DNA of 64,000 nucleotides, taken from assembly GCF_031085155.1 (NCBI RefSeq), contig NZ_JAVHUL010000014.1, forward strand, positions 1 through 64,000. Reading direction: 5' to 3'. The translations under genes were made by a program, and so were the position numbers. This DNA comes from Mesonia profundi. Its GTDB lineage: Bacteria > Bacteroidota > Bacteroidia > Flavobacteriales > Flavobacteriaceae. This document shows, piece after piece, positions 35,850 to 45,549 of this stretch (position 1 is the first letter of the stretch; each line of letters opens with the position of its first letter). The notes under the pieces are model-generated. The model did no database searches. It worked only from the letters and a program-made list of their open reading frames with translations, and was not told the origin of the DNA.

Positions 35850-36872
35850 ATGAACACACAAAATATCTATATTCTTGGCATTGAGTCTTCTTGCGATGAT
35901 ACCGCGGCGGCTGTGCTGCATAATGCTAGTATTCTTAGCAATGTAGTTGCCACCCAAGAAGTGCATCAAAAATACGGTGGCGTGGTGCCTGAGTTGGCTT
36001 CTAGAGCCCATCAACAAAACATTGTGCCGGTTATTGATCAAGCTATAAAAGAAGCTGGAATTACCAAAGATCAAATTTCTGCGATTGCGTTTACTCGAGG
36101 TCCTGGTTTAATGGGTTCTTTATTGGTAGGAACTTCTTTTGCTAAATCTATGGTCATGGCTATGCAAATTCCTTTGATTGAAGTCAACCACATGCAAGCG
36201 CATATTTTAGCTCATTTTATTGACGATGCCAGCGAGCGCAAGCCTAATTTTCCCTTTTTGGGGATGACCATTAGTGGCGGACATACGCAAATTGTTAGGG
36301 TTGATGATTACTTTAAGATGGAAGTTATTGGTGAAACGCTAGATGATGCCGTTGGAGAAGCTTATGATAAATGCGGAAAAATGCTAGGACTTCCCTATCC
36401 TGGTGGTCCTCTAATCGACAAATACGCCCACGAAGGAAATCCCAAAGCCTTTGCGTTTACAAAACCTAAAGTAGACGGACTTAATTTTAGCTTTAGCGGA
36501 TTAAAAACTGCGGTGTTGTATTTTTTACAACGAGAAGAAAAGAAAAATCCTCATTTTATTGAAGAGAATCTAAAAGACATTTGTGCTTCTTTTCAATATA
36601 CGGTGGTGAACATTTTACTTGATAAGCTTAAAAAAGCGGTGAAAGAAACCAGAATTAAAGAGATCGCTATTGGCGGAGGTGTTTCTGCGAATAAAGGAAT
36701 TAGAGCGATGCTGAAAGAGCAAGAACAAAAAAGAAATTGGATTGCCCACATTCCTAAATTTGAGTATACGACAGATAATGCTGCTATGATTGCCATTGTG
36801 GGACACTATAAATTTTTACAACAAGACTTTACAGATTCTTCCATATCTGCCAAAGCAAGGTACCGTATTTAA
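35850..36872 (+). CDS. tsaD: tRNA N6-adenosine threonylcarbamoyltransferase
   Basis: 340-residue Kae1/TsaD protein, which transfers threonylcarbamoyl to A37 of ANN-decoding tRNAs together with TsaB and TsaE. Signatures: ILGIESSCDDTAAAV at the start, GPGLMGSLLVG, and the metal-binding histidines H114 and H118 in NHMQAHILAH; GGGVSANKGIR binds nucleotide. Full length. The next gene starts 1 nt after its stop, giving a tight operon. Confidence 0.97.
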   Translation: MNTQNIYILGIESSCDDTAAAVLHNASILSNVVATQEVHQKYGGVVPELASRAHQQNIVPVIDQAIKEAGITKDQISAIAFTRGPGLMGSLLVGTSFAKSMVMAMQIPLIEVNHMQAHILAHFIDDASERKPNFPFLGMTISGGHTQIVRVDDYFKMEVIGETLDDAVGEAYDKCGKMLGLPYPGGPLIDKYAHEGNPKAFAFTKPKVDGLNFSFSGLKTAVLYFLQREEKKNPHFIEENLKDICASFQYTVVNILLDKLKKAVKETRIKEIAIGGGVSANKGIRAMLKEQEQKRNWIAHIPKFEYTTDNAAMIAIVGHYKFLQQDFTDSSISAKARYRI

Positions 36873-36873
36873 T

Positions 36874-37581
36874 ATGCAGCTATTCTATCAAGAACATATT
36901 CGACCCGAAGACAAAAACATTGTTTTTACTAAAGATGAAAGCAGGCACATTGCTAAAGTACTTCGTAAGCAAGAAGGCGATATATTGCACGTAACCAATG
37001 GAAAAGGTTATCTTTTTATAGCCGAAATCCTTCAGGCAAGTTCGAGTCAATGTTTGGCGAGCATTCAAGAAACAAAACAAGAAACGCCCAAACCTTATGG
37101 CTTGCATTTGGCGGTTGCACCTACCAAAATGAACGATAGATTTGAATGGTTTCTAGAGAAAGCCACCGAAATTGGTATTGATAGCATCACCCCCATTTTA
37201 TGTGATCACAGCGAACGCAAAAGAATAAAACCAGAGCGTTACGAACGGGTTTTACAAAGCGCGATGAAACAATCGCTTCATTATCGTTTACCTCAATTGA
37301 ATCCGTTAATTTCTTTTTCTGAATTTGTCGAAAAAAATGCAGGCGAAAACTGTTTTATTGCTCATTGCGAAGAAACGAATAAGAAATTATTGTCTAAATC
37401 AATTCCGCTTCAGCAAAATTATACGCTTTTAATTGGTCCTGAAGGAGATTTTTCTACTTCAGAAATTGAGTTGGCCTTAGAAAAAAAATTTCTTCCCGTA
37501 AGCTTAGGAAATACACGTTTAAGAACCGAAACCGCTGCCATTGTCGCGGCACATACTTTTGCGATGTTACACGAATCATAA
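36874..37581 (+). CDS. rsmE: 16S rRNA (uracil-1498-N3)-methyltransferase
   Basis: 235-residue SPOUT-class methyltransferase. RsmE hallmarks: an N-terminal PUA-like domain (SRHIAKVLRKQEGD), the AVAPTKMNDRFEWFLEKATEIGI stretch, and the knotted SAM site LLIGPEGDFS followed by LGNTRLRTETAA. The chosen ATG at 36874 immediately follows the tsaD stop; a longer frame opening at 36790 would run inside tsaD and has no homology, so it is rejected. Confidence 0.94.
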   Translation: MQLFYQEHIRPEDKNIVFTKDESRHIAKVLRKQEGDILHVTNGKGYLFIAEILQASSSQCLASIQETKQETPKPYGLHLAVAPTKMNDRFEWFLEKATEIGIDSITPILCDHSERKRIKPERYERVLQSAMKQSLHYRLPQLNPLISFSEFVEKNAGENCFIAHCEETNKKLLSKSIPLQQNYTLLIGPEGDFSTSEIELALEKKFLPVSLGNTRLRTETAAIVAAHTFAMLHES

Positions 37582-37614
37582 AATAATTTCTATCTTTAAA
37601 TTCTAAATCCTTTT

Positions 37615-38253
37615 ATGCGCTATCTTTTCGTCTTAGTCATTTTAATTTCCGGAAGCCTTCAAGCACAAAGTGTAGCGGTTTTAAAATACAATGGTGGTGG
37701 CGATTGGTATGGGAATCCCACATCCTTGCCCAATTTGGTGAAGTTTTGCAATACGAATATCCAAACCAACATCAACACTCAAATCCTCAATGTAGAACCC
37801 GCTTCTCCAGAGCTTTTTGAATATCCTTTTATTCATATGACAGGACACGGAAATGTTTATTTTAATGCTGAAGAAGCGCAGAATCTAAGAAATTATCTAC
37901 TGAGTGGAGGCTTTTTACACATTGATGATAACTACGGAATGAATCAATACCTAAGAAAAGAATTGGTGAAAATTTTCCCCGATAAAGAGCTGCAAGAAAT
38001 TCCGGCTACGCATCCTATTTTCTCTATCGCTTTTCCTTTCCCTGACGGCTTGCCGAAAATTCATGAACACGATGGAAAAAGACCTCAAGCTTTCGGACTT
38101 TTTGAAAATAAGCGTCTGGTATTATTATTTACGTATGAAAGTGATTTAGGAAATGGTTGGGAAAACCCCGAAATTCATAACGACCCTAAAGAAGTGCGAT
38201 TAAAAGCTTTAAAAATGGGAGCTAATATCGTTAAATACGCTTTTGAACATTAA
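37615..38253 (+). CDS. DUF4159 domain-containing exported protein
   Basis: 212-residue protein with a signal peptide (YLFVLVILISGSLQAQ) followed by a single DUF4159 domain: VLKYNGGGDWYGNPTSLPNL, the TGHGNVYF motif and GGFLHIDDNYGMN. DUF4159 resembles class I glutamine-amidotransferase/Rossmann-like folds, but its function is unknown. It lies 33 nt after rsmE and directly before a TrmH-type methyltransferase, an arrangement I believe is usual in flavobacteria. Confidence 0.88.
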   Translation: MRYLFVLVILISGSLQAQSVAVLKYNGGGDWYGNPTSLPNLVKFCNTNIQTNINTQILNVEPASPELFEYPFIHMTGHGNVYFNAEEAQNLRNYLLSGGFLHIDDNYGMNQYLRKELVKIFPDKELQEIPATHPIFSIAFPFPDGLPKIHEHDGKRPQAFGLFENKRLVLLFTYESDLGNGWENPEIHNDPKEVRLKALKMGANIVKYAFEH

Positions 38254-38254
38254 T

Positions 38255-38773
38255 ATGTCTAAACAACTCACACATACCGAAATAGATTTTAAAAAAGAGA
38301 AATTTCCTATTGTATTGATTACAGACCGAATTTCGAGTCCGGCAAATTTGGGTAGTTTACTAAGAATAGCCGATGCTTTTCATATCGAAAAAATTATGGT
38401 ACTCGATTCGGTAATCGACCTGAATAGCAATCGTCTTAAAAGAACCGCGCGATCTACTGAAAAAATGGTGTGTATTGATTTTTATGAAAATTTGGAAGAA
38501 ATTCTGCAAGAATTAAGTGAAGAAGAATACCAATGGATTAGTTTAGAAATTACTGAAGATAGTTTTCCTGTTTCAGAATTAAAACTAGATCCTAGCAAAA
38601 AAATAGCTTTAATTGTGGGGGAAGAACGCAGCGGCGTGCATGAAGACTTATTGGCATTAAGTAAAAACGTGGTACATATTCCCATGTTTGGCAACAATAG
38701 CAGCATGAATGTAGCACAAGCTGCTGGGATTTGTTTGTACGAGATGACCAAAAAAATAATAGACCATCGCTAA
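38255..38773 (+). CDS. TrmH-family (SpoU) RNA methyltransferase
   Basis: 172-residue SPOUT methyltransferase domain with the three SpoU motifs: DRISSPANLGSLLRIADAF (motif 1 with N and R), ALIVGEERSGVHEDLL (motif 2) and IPMFGNNSSMNVAQAAGICLYE (motif 3). It lacks the N-terminal substrate-binding domain of longer RlmB-type proteins. It would 2'-O-methylate tRNA or rRNA; the target is unknown. The ATG at 38255, 1 nt after the upstream stop, is preferred over a TTG at 38243. Confidence 0.9.
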   Translation: MSKQLTHTEIDFKKEKFPIVLITDRISSPANLGSLLRIADAFHIEKIMVLDSVIDLNSNRLKRTARSTEKMVCIDFYENLEEILQELSEEEYQWISLEITEDSFPVSELKLDPSKKIALIVGEERSGVHEDLLALSKNVVHIPMFGNNSSMNVAQAAGICLYEMTKKIIDHR

Positions 38774-38792
38774 TAAATAATATATTTACGCT

Positions 38793-39881
38793 ATGAGAGC
38801 AAAAACAATTACGGTTGGTATTTTAAGAGCATTAGGAGTCATCGTCGCGATTTTCCTATTTTGCGTATTTATCTACATGATCCAATCGGTAATTGTATAT
38901 ATAGCCATTGCCGCTGTGATTTCTTTAATTGGAAGACCTATTGTTTGGTTTCTAAAACACCGACTTAGAATTCCCAATAAACTTGCCGTTATCATGGTTT
39001 TGCTTTTGGTCTCCGCTATATTTGTAGGGATTATAGCACTTTTCATTCCTATTATCGTTCAACAAAGTGAAAACTTGGGGCAAATTGATTTTGATGCTTT
39101 TAAAACCGACTTGAACGAACTAAATATTCAAATAAAAGATTATTTGGGAATAGAGCAGATTGATATTATTCAAGGCTTACAACAAACCAGTTTTGTTCGA
39201 AATTTTGATTTAAAAGTAATCCCCAACTTTATGAATCATATTTTTGGAGGTTTAGGAACTGCTTTAATCGGTATTTTCTCGATTATTTTTATCTCCTTTT
39301 TCCTTTTAAAAGATAGTAAACTGATGCTTAATAGTATCTTGGTTTTTGCCAATCGTGGTGATGAAGCCCGTTTTAAAAGAGTGTTCGAAAAAATAAAAGC
39401 TTTGCTGTCTAGGTACTTCGTAGGACTTACGCTTCAAATCTTTGTCTTATTTGTCCTCTACTCTTCTTTATTGATGATTTACGATGTAGACAATCCCATT
39501 GCCATTGCTTTTATTTGTGCTTTTTTAAATATCGTTCCTTATTTAGGACCTCTAGTTGCTGGAATTCTTATGATGCTTTTCGTGATTTCTAGTAATCTAG
39601 GAGCCGATTTTTCTACCGTAATTCTTCCTAAATTGGCCTATGTAATGACGGGTTATGGAATAGCCCAACTCATCGATAATTTTATCAACCAGCCTTTAAT
39701 TTTTGGAAAAAGTGTAAAGTCACATCCTTTAGAGATTTTCTTAGCCATTCTTATTGCAGGACTTTTATTTAATGTGATTGGGATGATCGTTGCCATTCCC
39801 GTTTATACCGCTCTTAAAGTGATTGCGAAAGAAGCTTTTAGCGAATATAAAATTGTGAAGAACCTTACCAAAGACCTTTAA
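38793..39881 (+). CDS. AI-2E family transporter (TerC/PerM-like permease)
   Basis: 362-residue inner-membrane protein of the AI-2E transporter family (YdiK/PerM). Paired N-terminal helices (VIVAIFLFCVFIYMIQSVIVYIA, split by a turn), a middle soluble segment of about 90 residues and five or more C-terminal helices, with the family motif IVPYLGPLVAG. Members export small molecules or sodium; the substrate here is not known. It lies 19 nt after the methyltransferase and 4 nt before the next gene. Confidence 0.88.
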   Translation: MRAKTITVGILRALGVIVAIFLFCVFIYMIQSVIVYIAIAAVISLIGRPIVWFLKHRLRIPNKLAVIMVLLLVSAIFVGIIALFIPIIVQQSENLGQIDFDAFKTDLNELNIQIKDYLGIEQIDIIQGLQQTSFVRNFDLKVIPNFMNHIFGGLGTALIGIFSIIFISFFLLKDSKLMLNSILVFANRGDEARFKRVFEKIKALLSRYFVGLTLQIFVLFVLYSSLLMIYDVDNPIAIAFICAFLNIVPYLGPLVAGILMMLFVISSNLGADFSTVILPKLAYVMTGYGIAQLIDNFINQPLIFGKSVKSHPLEIFLAILIAGLLFNVIGMIVAIPVYTALKVIAKEAFSEYKIVKNLTKDL

Positions 39882-39885
39882 CTTT

Positions 39886-41070
39886 ATGAATTTTGCCGTA
39901 TTGGATTCCAAAGTGCAGGGTTATATCCGTCAAAACGAGCATACCAATATTGCACAATTGATTTTAAAAGGAAGTCCGTTTGCCGGAATTACTCCTGCTG
40001 AGATTGCGCAACAAATAGAAGCTAGAAAAAAAACCAAAAAGAAACTCCCTACTTGGCACACTACAAAGCAAATTTATTTTCCTCCTGGCCTTAATTTAGA
40101 ACAAACTTCTTCTGAAATTACCGCTCAATACAAAGCTTCTTTGGTTACAGGCCAAAAGCTTATAGATTTAACAGGCGGCTTTGGGATTGATAGCTTTTTC
40201 TTTGCGGAAGTCTTAGAACATGTGACCCACGTAGAGCAAAACGAAGAGTTATCGAAGATTGCTAAACATAATTTCCAGCAGCTTTCTAATAAAGAGAACA
40301 CTACTTTTATCTGCGGAGATAGTCTCAATTATCTTGCTAAATCTTCTCATCACTACGATGCTATTTTTATAGATCCCGCGAGAAGAGATGAGCTTGGAAG
40401 TAAAGTTTTTCGCTTACAAGACTGTGAACCCGATGTGCTTTCTCACCTCAAGCTTCTCACAGAAAAATCTGACCTATTATTAATTAAAACTGCTCCCCTG
40501 CTGGATATTCAATTGGGATTAAAAGAACTTGGTTCGGTAAAAGAAATTCACATCGTGGGCGTAAATAATGAAGTCAAAGAATTGCTTTGGCTTATCGATA
40601 AAAATACTCCTCAAGCTCCTGTCAAGCTGATTTGTAAAAACTTCACGAAAGAAAATATAGAAACATTTGAAGCCTTCATTGAAGAAGAATCAAAAGCTAA
40701 AGCGGAATATTCTTCTCCACAACAATTTTTATACGAACCCAATGCTACGCTTTTAAAAGCGGGTTTTTTTCAACTTTTAGCAGAAAAACTACAGCTGAAG
40801 AAAATCGCGCAGCACAGTCATCTTTATACGTCAGAAAAACTTATTTCTTTCCCCGGAAGAAGTTTTAAAATCTTAGAAACGTTTCCGTTTTCCAAAAAAG
40901 AAATGAGATCTTGGAGCAATAAAAAAGCTAATATTACCACCCGAAACTTTCCTATTTCCGTAGAAAGTATTAGAAAAAAGTTTAAAATTAAAGATGGCGG
41001 CGCAGACTACTTATTTTTTACAACCACTCAAGAAGGAGAAAAAATAGCCATTCATACTCAAAAAGTCTAA
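39886..41070 (+). CDS. THUMP-like class I SAM-dependent methyltransferase
   Basis: 394-residue protein with a Rossmann-type methyltransferase core: motif I LIDLTGGFGIDSFFFAE at about 85-101, a conserved acidic residue in HVEQNEE, and the post-motif IFIDPARRDELGSKV (DPAR) that is typical of the THUMP-like family in Bacteroidota. The C-terminus has a THUMP-like domain ending in a beta-rich segment. It probably modifies RNA, which is inference. Its stop overlaps the stop of the convergent PaaK-like gene by 4 nt. Confidence 0.85.
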   Translation: MNFAVLDSKVQGYIRQNEHTNIAQLILKGSPFAGITPAEIAQQIEARKKTKKKLPTWHTTKQIYFPPGLNLEQTSSEITAQYKASLVTGQKLIDLTGGFGIDSFFFAEVLEHVTHVEQNEELSKIAKHNFQQLSNKENTTFICGDSLNYLAKSSHHYDAIFIDPARRDELGSKVFRLQDCEPDVLSHLKLLTEKSDLLLIKTAPLLDIQLGLKELGSVKEIHIVGVNNEVKELLWLIDKNTPQAPVKLICKNFTKENIETFEAFIEEESKAKAEYSSPQQFLYEPNATLLKAGFFQLLAEKLQLKKIAQHSHLYTSEKLISFPGRSFKILETFPFSKKEMRSWSNKKANITTRNFPISVESIRKKFKIKDGGADYLFFTTTQEGEKIAIHTQKV

Positions 41071-42338
41071 GCTTTTCTTAGGTCTAGAAAACGGACTGGT
41101 TTTCGACTTCCTTCAGGAAAAATACTCGCTTTGATTTCCGCTAAGGGAAGCAATTCCAACACCGGAGTTACCCTTAAATTCGCTTTTAAAATTTCTTTTA
41201 ATTTGTGTTGTAGACTTTCTGAAGCTTCCTTCGGAATTACAATCGTAAGCTTATCGGTATCCAATTCATTGGAAGTTACTTGAATTTGATATTCTTCAAT
41301 TTCTGGCAGCTCCATCATTAACTGTACAATTTGCTGCGGATAAATACTGGTTCCTTTATACTTAATCAACTGCTGTTTTCTTCCCAATACTGAAGAAATT
41401 AATGCAGAACCTTTCCCGCAATCGCAAGACGTTTTCATTTTCTTTACCAAATCTCCTGTAGCGTACCTTACCAAAGGCATCGTTTCTACTCCTAAAGTCG
41501 TCACCACCAACTCTCCTACTTCTCCAGGCTTTACTTCTTCTCCGTCTTCATCTAAGATTTCAGTAAAAATTAAATTTTCCGGAACGTGTAATCCAAGATG
41601 TTCTTTACATTCGGTAAAGGCGGTACACATTTCGGTACTCGCATAGGTGGAGAAAAGTTCTAGATCCCAAAGTGATTTAATTTTCTTCCCAAGCGTATTG
41701 AATTGATTATTTTCATCACGTAAAGCTTCTCCGATGCAAATGGCGCCTTTTATAGATGACTTATGAATATCGATTTCGTTGGCTTCTGCATATTTCGCCA
41801 ATTGAATCAAAAAAGAAGGCACCACCACTAAATAGGTGGGTTTAAAACGCTGTATAGAATCCCATTGCAAGGCAGGAGATCCTGCCCCAACCCGAATAAT
41901 TCCTGCTCCAATTTTTCTTAGTCCTAGAAAATAAGCCAATCCAGCAATAAAACGTTTATCTAGGGTTGTGGTAATTTGAACGACATCTTTCTTATCTACG
42001 CCCACTAAGTTGAACGACTGCTCCTCATTAATTGCAAGACGCTGCAAGTCGGACTCATTTAAAGCAAAAGTAACAGGATTTCCCAAGGTTCCAGAAGTGG
42101 TCACATATTCTATAATATCTTGGGATTCTACAGCAATAAAATCATCATTAGATGTGGCTAAATTCTTTTTATGAGTTAATGGTAAGTTTAAAAAAGTGAA
42201 TGCGTTTGCTTGATGCGTATCAAAACCTACTTCTTTAAATAAACGCTGGTAGTAAGGAGAGTTTGCTTGTACATAAACTAGTTGCACAAGTAATTTCTCC
42301 CAAGTTTCGTTGCTGATATGTGATTGCTTTTCTTGCAT
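41067..42338 (-). CDS. PaaK-like adenylate-forming ligase (phenylacetate-CoA ligase family)
   Basis: 423-residue AMP-forming ligase. The P-loop-like motif TTSGTLGNPV (about 81-90), the A5 region STYASTEMCTAF, a GELVVTTL/ YATGDLV stretch and the C-terminal lysine region GRKQQLIKYKGTSIYPQQI are all in place. The CxCGKG segment is also typical of the PaaK family. In this cluster it could activate p-coumarate or a finished polyene acid; the choice is inference. It is the last gene of the pigment operon, starts with a 1-nt overlap (TAATG) with the C45 gene and ends in a 4-nt overlap with a convergent gene. Confidence 0.85.
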   Translation of the reverse strand: MQEKQSHISNETWEKLLVQLVYVQANSPYYQRLFKEVGFDTHQANAFTFLNLPLTHKKNLATSNDDFIAVESQDIIEYVTTSGTLGNPVTFALNESDLQRLAINEEQSFNLVGVDKKDVVQITTTLDKRFIAGLAYFLGLRKIGAGIIRVGAGSPALQWDSIQRFKPTYLVVVPSFLIQLAKYAEANEIDIHKSSIKGAICIGEALRDENNQFNTLGKKIKSLWDLELFSTYASTEMCTAFTECKEHLGLHVPENLIFTEILDEDGEEVKPGEVGELVVTTLGVETMPLVRYATGDLVKKMKTSCDCGKGSALISSVLGRKQQLIKYKGTSIYPQQIVQLMMELPEIEEYQIQVTSNELDTDKLTIVIPKEASESLQHKLKEILKANLRVTPVLELLPLAEIKASIFPEGSRKPVRFLDLRKA

Positions 42339-43996
42339 TAAGATTTACGCTTGCTTTTTTTGATGAGTTTTTCTAGTTTTTCTTTATCGGGAACCGTCGT
42401 AACTTCTAAATCTAAAGCCTTTTCAAAATAAGGCAATGCTAAATCATATTTTTTTTGCTCGTAATAGTACATCCCCACCAATTGATAGGCTTGCCAATAC
42501 TTGGAATTTAAAGCTACAAATTCTTCTAAATCTTCCGTTGATTTTGTAAAGTTCTCTTTCGTTATAGCTGTTTCTAGCTTCCGTTCTTCTATCCGGTATT
42601 GTTCATAATTTTGATAGGCTTCTGTTTCCAAAAAAGGATCGGCTGCTACTTTTAAACTGTCAATTCCTTTCAACGAGAAATCACCTTGCTCAAATTCCGC
42701 GAAAGCGTTCTTGATATCATAAGCGACAAAAGCACCCAGTTGATAAGGATTGGAAGAAACCCACACCAAATTACTTTGCGGCTGAAAAACAATTCCGTGA
42801 TGAGCTAAAAGCTGATTGATGGCCAGTTCATTTCCATAACCCAAAGCCGTATTATTTAGACCTTTTCTATTCCGTAAAATTTCTATCGCTTTACGCGTAT
42901 TAACTTGCTCTTCCTGTTGAAGCAGCTGCTTCATCCGGTTAAACCTAGCTTGCGTGTGACTGTTTTCTATGGTTTTTAGATTTCGTTTATCTTGAGAAAA
43001 AGCTTCACTTTGAAAATGGTTGGAACATACCAATTGGGAAGAATTCTTTACATCATAAACCCCAAAGTTATGAGGAGAAACTTCAATCAAAATCGCTTTC
43101 TTTTCTTTAGCGCTCCCTACCATAATCGATTCTGAAACAAACACTTCCCTACTTTTAGCGATTTCTATAGCCTCTTGGGTCGTGGTGGCATATTGCAAAA
43201 TTTCTCTGGTTAGTAAAGCAATAGGCGTTTTGGCCACCAATGGAATTTTAGATTTTCCAGCATTGATGGTCACGGTAATTCCGTTAGCGTTCATTCCGCT
43301 CACCACGCCAATAAAGCCTGGCCAAGTGTACATCATAAACTTCTGCCCTTCATCTGGGTTAATAAAAGCAATGATTTTTTCTTCGGCAAACTCATCGCCT
43401 ACATAAAAATCGAAGTTTCTCCCTATCAGTAATTCTCCATCTTGGGTATGTTCACCCCAAGTAGCAAAAGATGTACAGCCCACCAACATCAAATCTTTGA
43501 GCGCATGACCAATATCGTGAGCCCCGTGTAAATACAGTTTTAAAATATAAGGATCTGCAAAAGATTCATAGGTCGATGAACTGAACCTAGAAATTCCGTA
43601 AATTTCTTCCTTATATTCTTCTTTAATATGTTTATAAAGCTTCCGGTTGTACCAGTTTACCAGTTTGATCAAAAAATTAAAATAGGAAGGAGAAGAGACC
43701 ATACCCTCTACTTTATCCATAAAAATCTTTTCTTGCTTATTGATGAGTTCTCTGGTGAGGCTTCCTATCGCCACCCCGCGCTCTAACGCATCGCCTTCTA
43801 CATACATTTCCCAAAGGCCTTCTTTATTTTTGCGTAAAGAATTATTTCCTAAACTATAAAAATCTGTAGCTTGTTGAATCCGAACGCTATCGATAGAAGA
43901 AATATCGATATCTTGTGGTCTATTAGATAAAGATTTTTTAGTTCCGCAGGAAGCGAAAACCAAGAGAATTCCGAAAAGGTAGCAGCACTTTCTCAT
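42338..43996 (-). CDS. C45-family Ntn acyltransferase/hydrolase lipoprotein with TPR tail
   Basis: 552-residue lipoprotein: lipobox VFASC with the acylated C17, then an acyl-CoA:6-aminopenicillanate acyltransferase (peptidase C45) domain. The nucleophile is C174 in VGCTSFATWG, which would become the N-terminus after self-cleavage, followed by GRNFDFY. Residues about 470-545 carry TPR-like helices (AYQLVGMYYYEQKKYDLALPYF, split in two helices). It may join or cleave an acyl group of the pigment at the envelope, possibly the aryl-polyene ester; this is inference. Overlaps the CrtI-like gene by 4 nt. Confidence 0.85.
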   Translation of the reverse strand: MRKCCYLFGILLVFASCGTKKSLSNRPQDIDISSIDSVRIQQATDFYSLGNNSLRKNKEGLWEMYVEGDALERGVAIGSLTRELINKQEKIFMDKVEGMVSSPSYFNFLIKLVNWYNRKLYKHIKEEYKEEIYGISRFSSSTYESFADPYILKLYLHGAHDIGHALKDLMLVGCTSFATWGEHTQDGELLIGRNFDFYVGDEFAEEKIIAFINPDEGQKFMMYTWPGFIGVVSGMNANGITVTINAGKSKIPLVAKTPIALLTREILQYATTTQEAIEIAKSREVFVSESIMVGSAKEKKAILIEVSPHNFGVYDVKNSSQLVCSNHFQSEAFSQDKRNLKTIENSHTQARFNRMKQLLQQEEQVNTRKAIEILRNRKGLNNTALGYGNELAINQLLAHHGIVFQPQSNLVWVSSNPYQLGAFVAYDIKNAFAEFEQGDFSLKGIDSLKVAADPFLETEAYQNYEQYRIEERKLETAITKENFTKSTEDLEEFVALNSKYWQAYQLVGMYYYEQKKYDLALPYFEKALDLEVTTVPDKEKLEKLIKKSKRKS

Positions 43997-45549
43997 GAAT
44001 TAGATTTCTCTTTAGGTTCTATATGAGACTGAATCTTTTCCATAATATACTCCAAACCTAAAATTTCTGAGGCCGTTAATACCGCTCCAATAGTCACTCC
44101 TAAAATTCCGTGCATATTGACACTTTGCCCGGTTAACAACAAGTTAGAAATCTTTGTTCTTGGTGCTAAAAAAGATTTCATAGGATGAGCAGCGTCTTTT
44201 ACATAACCGTACATAGAGCCATCTTCACTGCCTATATAATCCCGATATGAAAGAGGCGTTGTCGTGTGAATGGAATAAATAGAGGCTCGTAAATTAGGGA
44301 ACTTCTCTTCTAATTTATCTAAATAAGCTTCTACTTTTGTTGCTTTAAAAGCTTCATAACTTTCCCCACGATCGTGTTTTTCGGCCACGGTATTAAAGCT
44401 TGTTTCCCAAGGCTGCATTTCTTCAAAATGCATATAGGAGATAGAAGTTAAACTCTCTGCAAAGCCTTTATTTTTTTGATCTTCAACCATTCCCATCATA
44501 TAGGCTTCAGGCCAAGATTCTTGAGAGTAATTTTGTCCGTCCCACACCTTCTCCAAGGATTCACTATAATACATATTGTAATTATGATAGGGAACAGTTC
44601 TCTTTTTAAACACTAAAAAGATGCTAAAGGAAGAGATAATATTTTCTTGGGCTTTGATTCGTTTATAATAGGCTTTTCGCAAATTATCTTTCCCAATAAG
44701 ATCTACCGTGGTTTTAGGCTCCATATTGGAAATAAAATAACTCGCTTTATAGGTTTCTCCTGAAGTGGTCGAAATCGTTTCTAATTGCTTGTCTTCTGAA
44801 ATATAAAACTGATCAACTTCTTTGTATTTAAGCACTTTCCCGCCATGGTTTCTAATCTCTTTCACCAAATGTTTGGCAATCTGACTTCCCCCGCGAATAC
44901 AGCGCCAAGCACTTTGCATATAAGAGTTGACCGACAGCGCGTGCACGTAAAGTGGTGATTTTTCATTCCCCGCATATAAGAAATTGGTACCTGCTAAAAC
45001 GGCTTGTAATTTTTTATTATTAGTGACAGATTCAATGTATTCTTTGGCGTTAACCGAAAGTAATTCGGGTTCGTTAGCGTAGGGTTTTCCTAGTTTTAAA
45101 TTATACATCGGGAAGTTTTCACACACCTCCTGAAGCTTTTTAGTATACGCGATTAGGGCTTCTTTTTCTTCTGGAAAATAGACCGATAATTGCTTTATAA
45201 AATTATCATAACCTTGCGCGTGTGGGTATTCTATTTCATCATCGCCAATGCAAACCGTGTCATAATGGTCCATATGCATACGCTCAATATGAAGCTTATC
45301 CATAATTCCCAAATACTTAAAATAGGTATATAAATTCTCCCCTTTGGCCAAGCCGCCAATGTAATGAACGCCCGTATCAAATATTTTTTTATCCCGAACA
45401 AAAGTCTGCAGATTACCTCCAAACTGATTATTCTTTTCGAGCACGCAAACCTTGTAGCCTTCTTTGGCTAAAATGAGGGCAGAAACCAATCCGCCAAGAC
45501 CACTTCCCATCACGACCACATCGTAGGTATTATTCTTCATCGCTTGCAT
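43993..45549 (-). CDS. CrtI-like FAD-dependent oxidoreductase (phytoene desaturase-related)
   Basis: 518-residue flavoprotein with the N-terminal dinucleotide-binding fold VVVMGSGLGGLVSALILA and ELEKNN-type second motif (VCVLEKNNQFGG), and the C-terminal family motif near TGQSVNMHGILGVTIGAVLTASEI. Homologues include carotene desaturases and isomerases and retinol saturases. No phytoene synthase or cyclase is near, so it probably acts on the polyene chain of the aryl polyene rather than on a carotenoid. The exact start is open: ATG at 45549 or 45540, both overlapping the upstream gene. Confidence 0.85.
   Translation of the reverse strand: MQAMKNNTYDVVVMGSGLGGLVSALILAKEGYKVCVLEKNNQFGGNLQTFVRDKKIFDTGVHYIGGLAKGENLYTYFKYLGIMDKLHIERMHMDHYDTVCIGDDEIEYPHAQGYDNFIKQLSVYFPEEKEALIAYTKKLQEVCENFPMYNLKLGKPYANEPELLSVNAKEYIESVTNNKKLQAVLAGTNFLYAGNEKSPLYVHALSVNSYMQSAWRCIRGGSQIAKHLVKEIRNHGGKVLKYKEVDQFYISEDKQLETISTTSGETYKASYFISNMEPKTTVDLIGKDNLRKAYYKRIKAQENIISSFSIFLVFKKRTVPYHNYNMYYSESLEKVWDGQNYSQESWPEAYMMGMVEDQKNKGFAESLTSISYMHFEEMQPWETSFNTVAEKHDRGESYEAFKATKVEAYLDKLEEKFPNLRASIYSIHTTTPLSYRDYIGSEDGSMYGYVKDAAHPMKSFLAPRTKISNLLLTGQSVNMHGILGVTIGAVLTASEILGLEYIMEKIQSHIEPKEKSNS

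Noticed and set aside
43993-45549. Carotenoid phytoene desaturase
   Set aside because: No phytoene synthase, lycopene cyclase or other carotenoid gene is nearby; the gene is embedded in the aryl-polyene operon.
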